Below the pieces are notes generated by a model. It did no database searches and had not been told where the DNA came from. It was given only the letters and a program-made list of their open reading frames with translations. Both the position numbers and the translations under genes were made by a program. Positions 47,085 to 58,563 of a stretch of DNA of 64,000 nucleotides are shown here, in pieces; the stretch's first letter is position 1, and each line of letters opens with the position of its first letter. Where the stretch lies: assembly GCF_001540865.1 (NCBI RefSeq), contig NC_033623.1, forward strand, positions 14,300,164 through 14,364,163, written 5' to 3'. This stretch comes from Ananas comosus (taxonomy: Eukaryota > Streptophyta > Magnoliopsida > Poales > Bromeliaceae).

Positions 47085-48348
47085 AATAAAAGAGAATAAA
47101 CAGTTGGGTTTTGTTGTTATGCCACATTTATTTTATTTTTTATTTTTATTTTATTTTGTTTTATTTTATAGTTATTATTGTTATTATTATTATGGGGATG
47201 ATGAGAATGATAGTGAGAGGGAGGAGTGGTGTAATTGTGGGGACAATGACAGGGAGGAGGAGGAGGAGGTGGTGGGTCTACGATCTTATCTTTTTCTTAA
47301 TAAATGATTCTATTTTGGTTTTGCTCATCCAAAACGCTCCATGAGTTCATCATTGGCCACCCACCTTATCCTGTGATCAGCTCAAATTAATACAAATAAT
47401 AATAATAATAATAATAGGAAGAATAAAATAAATAAAAATAAAATGTGGTACAACGCATTATTATAAGAGAAATTTTATTCGCACATTTCAAAAAAAAAAT
47501 AAATTTTACACTTCTTATTATAGAGTTTAAAAAAAAATTTGGTATGATAAGTAAAATATTAATAGCTTTTCGATAAAGTAAATGTAAGATGCACACCTTA
47601 TTTTGGGATATATCAGCATACCAATAGCACTACTTTTATTATATTTAAGATCAGTAAGTTTATTTGTATTTTAGTTACGTATTTTGGAAATCATTATTTA
47701 GTAAGTATCTTATCTGGATTGAGAATTAAATTGTGAAAAATCTAAAGCCATTTTTTTTCTTTTTTTCCCCTTTTTAGCTACATGAGTCTAATTGGATTCG
47801 AATTTAAAGACTTTGATTATGATATCATGTCAAATTAAGTAAAAAAAAAAGAACAAAATTGAAAAAATATTTTCAAAATTTATATTTAATAATATATTCT
47901 ATCCTTAAACAACACGTGAAAATTTTGAATTGGGCCAAAACTCTGAAACAAATAATTATAAGCATTTCATGCGATTGGTACTTTTTGGTTTTTTTTTTTT
48001 TTTTTCTTTTTCCCACCAACCCATGCAGCTTACAAAGAACCCAAAAAGATACGAGAGAACTTCTCATTAATTTGTTCTTTACATTTCTTCTTTAGTTTCA
48101 AATGGGCAAAAGTCCAGCGATTCAGTGGGACCATAGAAACAGCTGAGTATTGAAACTTTACATCGAAATGGATAATGGCAAATGATTACATCTCAAAAGA
48201 TAAAATAAAATAAAATAAAATAAAATAAAAGAACCTCCTCCCTGATTTTTTTTATTATTTTTTCCAACATAAACACATCATAGGGATTTAGAAAAGAATT
48301 TCATATTAATGCATGGCTAAAAGATATAAAAAAAGTCAGCTTTACTCT
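46129..48348. other. Repeat-rich intergenic DNA
   Basis: No gene. Around 46600-46640, TTTACGTGGTTCGGCCAACG and CCTACGTCCACGGG match a motif I associate with plant LTR-like repeats; no LTR pair was found. Microsatellites: (ATT)n 47050-47081, (AAT)n 47393-47416, (AAAAT)n 48203-48230. Confidence 0.45.
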
Positions 48349-49030
48349 GGGAATAAATTAATTGACATAATGTCTCTACCTTGTAGAAGACAAAATTAAC
48401 GAGACATAGAAATACTTGAGAGGCGCAAACTTGATGATCTAACTTTTGAAATAACCATTTTACGGACTTTAAAACTGGCAATAGTGTTAACACTCTTTGA
48501 ATCCAAACGTTGAAACGAGACAAGCCGCTTAAAAGAGAATTAAGGCTGTATAATTAAATTAAAAAAAATAATTGTTTAGTAAAATATAAAATTAAATATA
48601 TCATAACAGTAAATCGAGAATTCTCAATTAGGGGTGTAAACGAGCCGAACACGAGCAAGCTGGGGTCGGCTCGTGTTCGGCTTGNGGAATAAATTAATTG
48701 ACATAACTTCTCTACCTTGTAGAAGACAAAATTAACGAGACATAAAAATATTTGAGAGGCGCAAACTTGATGATCTAACTTTTGAAATAACCATTTTACG
48801 GACTTTAAAACTGGCAATAGAGTTAACACTCTTTGAATCCAAACCTTGAAACGAGACAAGCCCCTTAAAAGAGAATTAAGGCTGTATAATTAAATAAAAA
48901 ATAATAATTGTTTAGTCAAATATAAAAATAAATATATCATAACAGTAAATCGAGAATTCTCAATTAGGGAGTGTAAACGAGCCGAACACGAGCAAGTTGG
49001 GCAAGTTGGGGTCGGCTCGTGTTCGGCTTG
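48349..49030. repeat. Direct duplication around the N at 48685
   Basis: 48349-48684 and 48686-49030 are near-identical (GGAATAAATTAATTGACATA to GTGTTCGGCTTG) with a few substitutions and a 9-10 base insertion (GGGCAAGTTG region) in the second. Unmerged contig overlap is likely. Confidence 0.85.
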
Positions 49031-49522
49031 TTAAAGTATCGAGTCAAAAAATCCAGCTTGTGTTTAGCTCGTTTATTTACGAGCCGAACATGAGCTGGCT
49101 CACGAGCCGGCCAACGAACAATAAATTAAAAAAAATTATATTAAATATATATAAAATATAAATTTATAAAATCTTAACTATTAGACTTTTATCTAATAGT
49201 TGTGACTTGAAACTTTACATATAAATGAGTCTTTTTATAATTAAGTTCGCATTTATATTTTTATTTTGCTAAAATTTAAATAATAAAAATATATATTATA
49301 TATAATTATTTATTTATATATAAAAATATAAATTATATAAATATAAAATATATGTATTCGAGCTGTTATCGAGCTGAATACGAACAAGCTGACCCCAGCT
49401 CGTATTCGGCTCGTTTATTAAACGAGCTGAAAAATTCAGTTCGTGTTCGGCTCGTTTATTAAACGAGCGAACCGATCTCGAGCTTATTTCGAGCCGAACA
49501 GCGAGCTGAATTGCCACCCCTA
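48965..49522. mobile_element. hAT-like MITE
   Basis: Ends TAGGGAGTGTAAACGAG (TAGGGGTG in the copy left of the N) and inverted CACCCCTA, flanked on both sides by TCTCAAT (48958-48964 and 49523-49529). Arms carry several GAGCCGAACACGAG-type direct and inverted motifs, the centre is AT-rich. No coding capacity. Confidence 0.7.
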
Positions 49523-50889
49523 TCTCAATGGGACGGGGATGGTTTCTTCTAAACTTATTTCCGTTGAGGGGCGGAGAAGATAGAGACGACGGTGGGGGAC
49601 CCGAAAGCAGCACATTTTACGAAGCGGCGGTCGCCGCGGGTGGGCCATGCCCCAGCACATGCTGCACCTCACTACAACGGCTAGTTTTCGTTGGCCCTAG
49701 GTCTTACTCCATGAGCGTTGTTTTTATTCAATTTCATGTGCAAAAAAAAAAAAATTCTATAATTATTATTTTACTATAATTTGGTGTAAAAATAGTTTTT
49801 TTTTGTACATTGAAAATTTTAATTATTTATTAGCAACAAAACGTATTATAGCCGTTTGCATTTGCGTGCGTACTCGTGTCTTTAATATTTGGCCTTTTTA
49901 GGATTAGAATTGGTGAGAATGGATTCAGAATAAGAATATATATTTTGCATTCGCTCAGTTTCAAATAATGCAACAAATATGGCAAATTAATTTTTATTTT
50001 GGGAGAAAAATTGGTACTTGGATCTAGTTTTTCGTATCATTTATTGACTGTACGGATACTATCTTTCTACTTTAATTTTTCTTGTAATTTCCTATCTATC
50101 AAAATAAACTAATTTTAAAATTTTTAAATGCTGAAAATTTAAACGTCTCGCTCTTACTCTGGATAAAAGTAAATAACGGGAAGTTCCGGAATTAACCCGT
50201 GGACGAGGTCTAGGTAATAATCCTAGATGATCGAACATTAGTGGAATGTAAAAAAATCTATATTTCAACTGATTTTTACATTTATATTTTAGTGTTTATA
50301 ATAAATATATTTAAATTTTAAAATGAAATCTAGATTTTAGAGAACAAAAGATGAAACATAAAAATAAAAATAAAAAAAAAATGCAAATTTCTGAACGTTT
50401 CACGGCCGCAGCATGCAAAGTGTTCTCAAACTAGACCTTAACAACTGGGAAAAAAAAAAAAAAAGGGCCACGTAAACTTTAAATATCAATACTTCGGTCT
50501 CGCACTTTTTTATTTTAGTGTTCTATGATTTAAAGTGTATCAATATAGTAATCCTGTGCTTTTATTTATTTTTTCATCAGTTTTACCGTTAATTTTTTAT
50601 TAAATTATATAAAAAAAACTTCAGATACTCTATTCATAATTTATCGAATATTCACTTTAGTAACTCATAGTTTTAACTTTATCGCTGATTTAAAAAAAAA
50701 TTAGTATAGAAAATAACAAAAAAATAATCACAGAGTATGAAAGTGATATATTTTAAATTATAAGATACTGAAGTGAGAAAATACGAAATTACGTGAATGG
50801 TATTTAAAATTTTTTCAAAAAAAAAAATTAAAAGAAAAGGGGCTGGCATGTCTCTGTCCACCCAACCAATCATACAATTCCAGTTGATT
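49211..50889. repeat. Direct duplication, copy 1
   Basis: 1679 bases from AACTTTACATATAAATGAG to TTCCAGTTGATT, ending at the N at 50890. Contains the right part of the hAT-like MITE, a conserved block with GGCGGAGAAGATAGAGACGA (49570), and a family II foldback element (50474-50815). The short frames here (for example 49528-49779) are part of the repeat, not a recognised gene. Confidence 0.9.
50474..50815. mobile_element. Foldback element family II
   Basis: AAACTTTAAATATCA at the left, GGTATTTAAAATTTTT at the right; inner ATTTAAAGTGTATCA and GATATATTTTAAATTATA are inverted. Confidence 0.6.
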
Positions 50890-50890
50890 N

Positions 50891-52571
50891 AACTTTACAT
50901 ATAAATTAGTCTTTTTATAATTAAGCTCGCATTTATATTTTTATTTTGCTAAAATTTAAACAATAAAAATATATATTATATATAATTATTTATTTATATA
51001 TAAAAATATAAATTATATAAATATAAAATATATGTATTCGAGCTGTTATCGAGCAGAACACGAACGAGTTGACCACACCTCGTATTCGGCTTGTTTATTA
51101 AACGAGCTGAAAAATTCAGTTCATGTTTGGCTCGTTTATTAAACGTGCGAGCCGATCTCGAGCTTATTTCGAGCCGAACAGCGAGCTGAATTGCCACCCC
51201 CTATCTCAATGGGACGGGGATGGTTTTTTCTAAACTTATTTCCGTTGAGGGGCGGAGAAGATAGAGACGACGGTGGGGGACCCGAAAGCAGCACATTTTA
51301 CGAAGTGGCGGTCGCCGCGGGCGGGCCATGCCCCAGCACATGCTGCACCTCACTACAACGGCTAGTTTTCGTTGGCCCTAGGTCTTACTCCATGAGCGTT
51401 GTTTTTATTCAATTTCGTGTGCAAAAAAAAAAATTCTATAATTATTATTTTACTATAATTTGGTGTAAAAATGATTTTTTTTGTACATTGAAAATTTTAC
51501 TTATTTATTAGCAACAAAATGTATTATAGCCGTTTGCATTTGCGTGCGTATTCATGTCTTTAATATTTGGCCTTTTTAGGATTAGAATTGGTGAGAGTGG
51601 ATTCAGGATAAGAATATATATATTTTGCATTCGCTCAGTTTCAAACAATGCAACAAATATGGCAAATTAATTTTTATTTTGGGAGAAAAATTGGTACTTG
51701 GATCTAGTTTTTCATATCATTTATTGACTGTACGGTCATTATCTTTCTACTTTAATTTTTCTTGTAATTTCCAATCTATCAAAATAAACTAATTTTAAAA
51801 TTTTTAAATGCTGAAAATTTAAATGTCTCGCTCTTACTCTGGATAAAAGTAAATAACGGGAAGTTCCGGAATTAACCCGTGGACGAGGTCTAGGTAATAA
51901 TCCTAGATGATCGAACATTAGTGGAATGTAAAAAAATCTATATTTCAACTGATTTTTACATTTATATTTTAGTGTTTATAATAAATATATTTAAATTTTA
52001 AAATAAAATCTAGATTTTAGAGAATAAAAGATGAAACATAAAAATAAAAATAAAAATAAAAATAAAATGCAAATTTCTGAACGTTCCACGGCCACAGCAT
52101 GCAAAGTGTTCTCAAACTAGACCTTAACAACTGGGAAAAAAAATGGGCCGGGTAAACTTTAAATATCATCACTGTGGTCTCGCACTTTTTCACTTTAATA
52201 TTCTATGATTTAAAGTGTATCAATATAATAATTCTGTGCCTTCATTTTTTTTTTCATCAGTTTTACCGTTAACTTTTTGTTAAATTATATACAAAAAACT
52301 TCAGATACTCTATTTATAATTTATCGAATATTCACTTTAGTACCTCATAGTTTTAACTTTATTGCTGATTTAAAAAAAAATTAGTGTAGAGAATAACAAA
52401 AAAATAATCATAGAGTATGAAAGTGATATATTTTAAATTATAAGATACTGAAGTGAGAAAGTGCGAAATTACGTGTATGGTATTTAAAATTTTTTCAAAA
52501 AAAAAAAGATTAAAAGAAAAGGGGCTGGCATGTCTCTGTCCACCCAACCAATCATACAATTCCAGTTGATT
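50891..52571. repeat. Direct duplication, copy 2
   Basis: 1681 bases starting at the base equivalent to 49211 and matching copy 1 to its last base (TTCCAGTTGATT), then continuing into unique DNA (CTAGCCAATTCGC). Scattered substitutions, for example a C/T in the GGTTTCTTCT block. Confidence 0.9.
52154..52495. mobile_element. Foldback element family II (in duplication copy 2)
   Basis: Same element and position as 50474-50815 within the duplicated segment. Confidence 0.6.
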
Positions 52572-53725
52572 CTAGCCAATTCGCTGGCCCCACAGCCCAT
52601 TTAATATTATATTAGAATTTTCTACGTACACATGCCTTTAATTAGTACAAATATTTATTACATGTGATCATAATATCATAAACCTTTTATACACACACAC
52701 ACATACCCACCACACACACACACACCATGTTTTGGTATTAACTAATTCCACACACACACCATAGTTTGGTATTAACTAATTCCACTCATTTGATATTTAT
52801 ATATGCGGTGAAAGAATATGGGGTGGAACTGCTTGAATAAGAAAGCTGGTGCTTTAATAATATATCTTCTTCGCTGGGATCAATTATAATGCAAATTATG
52901 ATTAAACTAAAGCTATGGGCGGTTATCTTAATTAATATTAAGAAAGCATTAAGAAAGATAATCCTTGAATAGGGTTTGTTATACAGCTTGCCGCCTAATT
53001 CTACTTTAACATTGTTATTAATTTGGTTCTTCAAATACTCGGTTTTTTCTTAAAAAAAAAAAAACTTCTTTTTGGAGTCTTAGTGAGCTTATCTTGCTCT
53101 TAAATTAGAAATTTTGACCAACTGTATTTAACACAATTGGCTGACGAATTTGGTATCCGATATCTCAAGTTTGAAGCATAATTTATCCTTTTTTTGAAAG
53201 TGAAGAGATAAAATAGCAAACTATTTGTTTCGTTTATTTATTAAAAAAAGGATTTAACTATAAATATTAGTAATTAAGTTTCGAACTTAAGATTTTGAGT
53301 ACTTATCGTTAAAATCATAGCTAACTGTACTAGATACGGTTGATAAATCTCAAATCTAATAACTTTACATTTCTAGGTGAGCATGCTTTTAATATACTAA
53401 TATAAGGAAATTGTTTACTAATTATTTTTTTTTTACATCTTATGTTTTTACACATAATTTGAACAAAAAGAGAAGGCTCTCCGAATACTTGTGGAATTGA
53501 AGGGGGCGATTACGCCAACGAGTATCATGTGAGACCAAAAATATCATGTTCCATCCAATTCCTTCTCGAGGCTTCACGAGCCAACGAGTATCATGTGAGA
53601 CAACTCAGCAACTTCTTTTCTCTACTTGCCCACATGAGGGTCCCTTTCCCCCAAACCAACCACCTCAGCAACCAAAAAATGTTTCTTTATAGCCACATAC
53701 ATACATACATACATATGCATATACA
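52572..53725. other. Intergenic
   Basis: (CA)n patches at 52692-52757 with TTTGGTATTAACTAATTCCA twice; CCAACGAGTATCATGTGAGAC twice (53513, 53581); a possible very diverged minus-strand SINE at about 53190-53345. (ACAT)n at 53695-53712. No gene seen. Confidence 0.45.
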
Positions 53726-54265
53726 TATAGAGTTGAACTAGAATACTATCGGTAGCCGTTTTACTACCGATTTGTTTTCGATGATAGAGCTTTCAAATTG
53801 ACGATCGGCTCCGTTAAATATGATATAAACCATTTAAACTACCTAGAAATCAAATTTCACGCACTTTCGATATTGTTCTTTTATCTATCAAGTGAACAGA
53901 AAAATGAATGGCTGAAAATGAATACTCTTTAAAAAATGATGATAGGAGTCTTGTAATCAAGATCAAGAGTATAGATCTTGTTATAAATAGTTTAAAGAAT
54001 TTTCTAACAAAAATTCAATTGATTTGGATATCTTTACGCCGTTAAACGAGAAAACGCCTCTTATCGACCATTAAAATTACAAATTTTGAAACCCTTTGAT
54101 CATTAGGCAAATGATATTGAAAAGATTTGAAATTTGATTTCTAAACACTTCAAGTGGTATAGATCATGTTCAACGGAGCCGATCGTCAATTTGGAAGCTC
54201 TATCATCGAAAATAAATCGGTAGTAAAACGACTCGTTTACTACCGATAGTATTCTAGCAAAACTC

Positions 54266-54269
<4 letters not shown>
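53726..54269. mobile_element. Family I foldback element in TA/GA tracts
   Basis: Outer 30 bases TATAGAGTTGAACTAGAATA... match the inverted right end (GTATTCTAGCAAAACTCTATA) with about three differences. Arms contain ACGATCGGCTCCGTTAAA. (ACAT)n lies to the left, (TA)n(GA)n to the right. Confidence 0.75.

Positions 54270-54283
<14 letters not shown>

Positions 54284-54342
<59 letters not shown>
54284..54342. repeat. (GA)n microsatellite
   Basis: About 29 GA units between two foldback elements. Confidence 0.95.
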
Positions 54343-54347
<5 letters not shown>

Positions 54348-54375
54348 TCAAAAAATATATAGAGAGAGAGAATGA

Positions 54376-54690
54376 GAGAGTAGGCTTTGTGTGTTATTAG
54401 GAGCACGGAGGCCTCCGTGCTCCAAAGCCGTTTTCGATGATGGAGCTTTCGAATCGACGATCAGCTCCGTTAGACTTGATCTAGCATATTTGAAGTATCT
54501 AGAAAATAATTTTTATGACTTTTCAGTATTATTTTCCTAGCTATCGAAAGGGTTCAAAATTTTAATGGTTGATATATACCGTTTGCAAGTTTAACCGTAT
54601 AGAAATATTCAAATCAAATGAAATTTTGATAGAAAATTCTTTATACTATTTACAGCAAGATCAATATCTTTGATCGAAAATTTTAATACT
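54376..54690. mobile_element. Family I foldback element, one arm only
   Basis: AGAGTAGGCTTTGTGTGTTA and GCACGGAGGCCTCCGTGCTC at the left, then the usual arm; the right arm is missing and a (TA)n(GA)n tract follows. Confidence 0.65.
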
Positions 54691-55918
54691 ATATATATAT
54701 AGAGAGAAAGAGAGAGAGAGAGAGATTCTCTGTGTATTATATTATATTGATAGAACGAAGTTTTTGACACTATTGAGTTTTTTGCGGTTTAATTTACTTT
54801 TTAATTATTTCCACCCGTTAGTATATATTATTAAACCAACATCCCACTCAATCTTAGGAGACTATTATCATCCTAACTGCACGTCCTTTCATTCAACGAT
54901 CGAAAACTCGATAGTATAAAATATTTGATACTATTGATAGTATAATGGCATAATTCTATATATATATATATATAATATAATATATAACTAATGGAACCGA
55001 CCAATAAAGATGGTTTAGCCGTATAGGTAAGCAGAAATGTGAGACCAAAAATAATAAGAAGATGCCATTATTTCTCTCCTCGCGTCTCTTATGATACATC
55101 TTTCTCTTGATTTCATGTAAAACATGCGTTATGATCTTATGATCTAAGATCATGTTGAGAAAAAGAATACATTTGGTTGTGCAGTACTCGAGNAGCAGTT
55201 TGAAACCAAAAAAAAAAAAAAAACTAATAAATAAATAAAATGGAACTGATGTAATCATCCTTCGAATAATGGGATTAAATAAGAGGTTTTTCCATTACAG
55301 AAAGTCAAACCAAACTTGTACTCTGCACGAACAGAAAGGCTGCTTAAATTTTTAAGCTTAATTAAAAAAAAAAAATCGAGCCTTTCTAAAAGCTTAATCT
55401 CTCTCTCACTATGTGGGACCACTTCCCGGGACCAAGCACTATCGTGCTCGGTTACATTTACTTCACCACTTCCCTCTATTCTTTTTTATTTATTTATTTT
55501 ATTTTTCTTTATCTACAACGAGCCGAGCTCGAGTTAGGACCACATGGACCGAAATCTAGCGAGCTGGTTTCGGTTTCGATTTCGATTTCTTTGCCAACTC
55601 TGTATGCATGGCATGTTTTGCTACGCCGACTACATCTTGTTTGTAACATAGTCGCAAGGTTAGTGTTCTCAGATAAATTCTGCAGCGTAGACGAGTAGTG
55701 CTATATTTACAAACAAATTTTTTAACATTATACAAATCGTGTAGTTTTTCTAGCAAATAAGGCCCACGGCCCAAAAACATAGTTCTCATAACAAAGCCCA
55801 TTCATTAGTCTGATCTAACTTGCTTTTCAAAGAATTCGATGTCAAATCAAGCCCATCCAATTTTGGCAGTGGACTAATGTGGCCTAACACAAGTTTGAGA
55901 ATTAAAAACTGCATCCCG
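54691..55918. other. Intergenic
   Basis: AT-rich, N at 55193, (TA)n at 54956-54974. No gene seen. Confidence 0.45.
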
Positions 55919-56084
55919 ACTGACCGTCCCTAAAGCAAGTGGCAAAAGGCTTGGTGGTTGGTGCCCGAGACCCAAGTTCGAATCCTAGTTGGTTCTTATT
56001 TTCAGCTAAGTTTATTTCTAAAATGAAATAAACGAAGCAGATAACGTGCTACCTATCTCTGTCAAAAAAAAAAAAAAAAAAAAA
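55919..56084 (+). mobile_element. tRNA-derived SINE
   Basis: ACTGACCGTCCCTAAAGCAA head, CAAGTTCGAATCCTAG core, long poly(A). Flanks CTGCATCCCGA and CTGCGGCCCGA look like an 11-bp target duplication with two changes. Confidence 0.8.
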
Positions 56085-56274
56085 CCTGCGGCCCGAAAAA
56101 ATGGCCACTCCACATAAGTCGACAATTCGACATCAGGCACCCTCCAACAAGTATCTTGCATCAGTCTTGCGGAATTCAGCAATTTAGCAATCTCTCTAAA
56201 TATACACTGTCACGAAATCCACAAACTAACGAGTTCTACATCCAATCTAATCGCAAACAAATACGCCGGTAACC

Positions 56275-56434
56275 GATCGTCCCTAGTGCAAGTGACAAAG
56301 GGTTTGGTGGTTGATATCTGAGGTCCTAACTTCAAATCTTAGTTAATTTATATTTCCAGTTAAATTTATTTCTAAATAAAATAAACGAGGCGGGTAGCAT
56401 GCTATCTATCTCTCTCTAAAAAAAAAAAAAAAAA
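56275..56434 (+). mobile_element. tRNA-derived SINE with clear target duplication
   Basis: CGATCGTCCCTAGTGCAAGT head, body AATAAACGAGGCGGGTAGC, poly(A). Flanked by CAAATACGCCGGTAAC (56259-56274) and CAAATACGCCAGTAAC (56435-56450): 16 bp, one mismatch. Confidence 0.88.
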
Positions 56435-56583
56435 CAAATACGCCAGTAACTCACTGCTACAGCGACAGCTGTCAGATTTCTTATAAAGAAGTTTCTAGCC
56501 AGCCGAATCCATTACTAGAATTTCCAATATAATGCTCGTTCGCTTGTTCTTTAAATTAGGGGGAAATCAAGGGTTGGACAAAA

Positions 56584-56673
56584 AATAATCTTGATAACAT
56601 TGAGCTGGTTTCAAGGAAATAATAACAAAATAATCTTGATAACATTGAGCTGGTTTCAAGGAAATAATAACAA
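56584..56673. repeat. 45-bp tandem duplication
   Basis: AATAATCTTGATAACATTGA ... GGAAATAATAACAA occurs twice in a row with no visible difference. Confidence 0.9.
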
Positions 56674-58228
56674 GAGAGAACTACATTTCACTTACCAGGA
56701 TGAAAATCCACAACCATTATTTTTAGAGGAATGAAGGGAAATTTGTTATTTTGAAAGCCTAGCAAGGTTCATTCTCAAGCTATATGACTGGATTTGCATT
56801 CGCACTTAATGAACTTCCCCTGACAGTTCTATCAGATGCGCGCGCAATAAAGCAATTTGCAACAGATCATCAAAAAAGCAAGTTAGAAATCATTTGCAAA
56901 AAAAGGAATTGCTCAAATTATAGTTGAACAAGACGGCTCAAAATAATCAATTTGTACATGGCAACTCGATGTAACAGAGAGAAAAGTGAAAGAAAAATGC
57001 TAAATACCAAGAAAATACTAAAATATATATATATATTGTACTTTACAACACGTCTCAATTGTTCTCAACAAATTTTTTATTTTAATTTAACTTCTGTATT
57101 TTGCCATATTCTCTATCGCTAAACTTTCCGTTAATCTTTTAGGCAAATGAGTTGGACGAGGGCAATTCAACATTTGCTTTTTCATGAGGGAGGGTTGTTA
57201 TAATGTTGACGAATTTCGATGTTGGTGAATCCTTGGATTTAATTAGTGATTATGTATTCTCGTTCAGAATAGCGAGTCCAATGATTGCGTTAATTAGTCT
57301 CTGAATTGACTGACCATTTGAAAGATCACTGACTTAATTACGTCATCTGTGATGTATGAGCAGGGCAGTTTATGTTGATTAAATAACTGGGGCTTTGATC
57401 ATTAAGTAGATGAACCTATATATATTTCGAAGTTAAAATTAGGATTTACGAGTTTTTTAGCATTTCGAAGATCTTATTTTAACCGACTTTGATAGTGACC
57501 AACTAAGATAGACAGAGTTGATAGAGACTAACTAAAATTGAGATTGAAGTTTGGTGAATTCAATCATTGAACTTGATAACAAGTGTAGTATCCAGCTACA
57601 CGATATCCCCGAACAATATATAGTAGAAAATCTAAACCTATACCTCGACTCTTCCCTTTTCCTTTTCTGTTTTTTGTTGTTTATTTCCGTTTTCTTTTAC
57701 CGGACCATCATATTCGTTTAGTTCATTTCGCTTAATGAATGAAGCAGGTAATTCATAGCTATCTTTTCTCGAAAAAACAGAAAATCTAAACCTATATCAA
57801 TTTAGAAGCTGGTGGAGAATATCCGACCATTTTTTTTTTTTTAATTAAAACATACGGATCTTTAGTGTAACATTTGATCTATTTCCACATAAAAAATTAG
57901 ATGCAGATCATTTGCAATGTAAAACTATTACATTTAAGGTTCTAAATTTTTGTCTTATTTCCATTTCTCACTTTTAAATAGGCATAAATAAAATTTAGAC
58001 CATAATTCGAATCAAGTTCATATAATAACGTCCTCTAAATTTTAAAGTTGTTCAAGTAATAGATAGACAGATAGAACCATGTCCACCACCCCAACATTTA
58101 ACTTAAGCGGGGCATAAATAAATACCACTCGGACCTTACAGCCCGAGCCCGAGCCCGAGCCCAAACCATGTCCTCAAGATAACGGTCCGGCGCGTGTCCT
58201 CTCTTCCCCCGGGAAGCGGCTAACCACT

Positions 58229-58275
<47 letters not shown>

Positions 58276-58374
58276 CGAGTTCCCACCACGCCCCCTCCCG
58301 CCCCCAAATCAAGAAGCGAGGGGAGAGAAAATCCCAAACGGCGCAAACCCTCCCCCTCCTCCCTCCCTCATTCA
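56674..58374. other. Intergenic
   Basis: AT-rich without recognised genes until about 58140, where GC rises (GAGCCC repeats at 58144-58161, (CT)n at 58234-58271) towards the next promoter. Confidence 0.5.
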
Positions 58375-58382
58375 AAACCCTA
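58375..58382 (+). promoter_or_regulatory. telo-box in the ASK21 5' region
   Basis: AAACCCTA in a CT-rich, TATA-less region with (GC)n at 58493-58506. Confidence 0.4.
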
Positions 58383-58439
58383 GAAATCTCCTCCTCCCCC
58401 ACCTCCCAATTCCCCTCCTTTAACCCTCTCCGCCTTGCT

Positions 58440-58563
58440 TATTCCTATCCGGTTCCTCACGTTATCCTCTCCGTCCTCTCCCTCTCTCTCGTGCGCGCGC
58501 GCGCGCTCCTCTCACCGGTGGCCGCCGTGAACCCTAGCGCATTCGCGGCGTTTCAGCTCTCAG
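58440..58563 (+). other. 5'-UTR exon of ASK21 (inferred)
   Basis: CT-rich leader ending AGCTCTCAG|GTATCG; joins the acceptor AATCTCACAG at 59390, three bases before the ATG. The left edge is approximate. Confidence 0.5.

Noticed and set aside
49528..51511. Repeated small protein containing GGEDRDDGGGPESSTFYE
   Set aside because: It lies in a duplicated segment that overlaps MITE sequence, has no splice context or family features, and its repetition follows from the assembly duplication.
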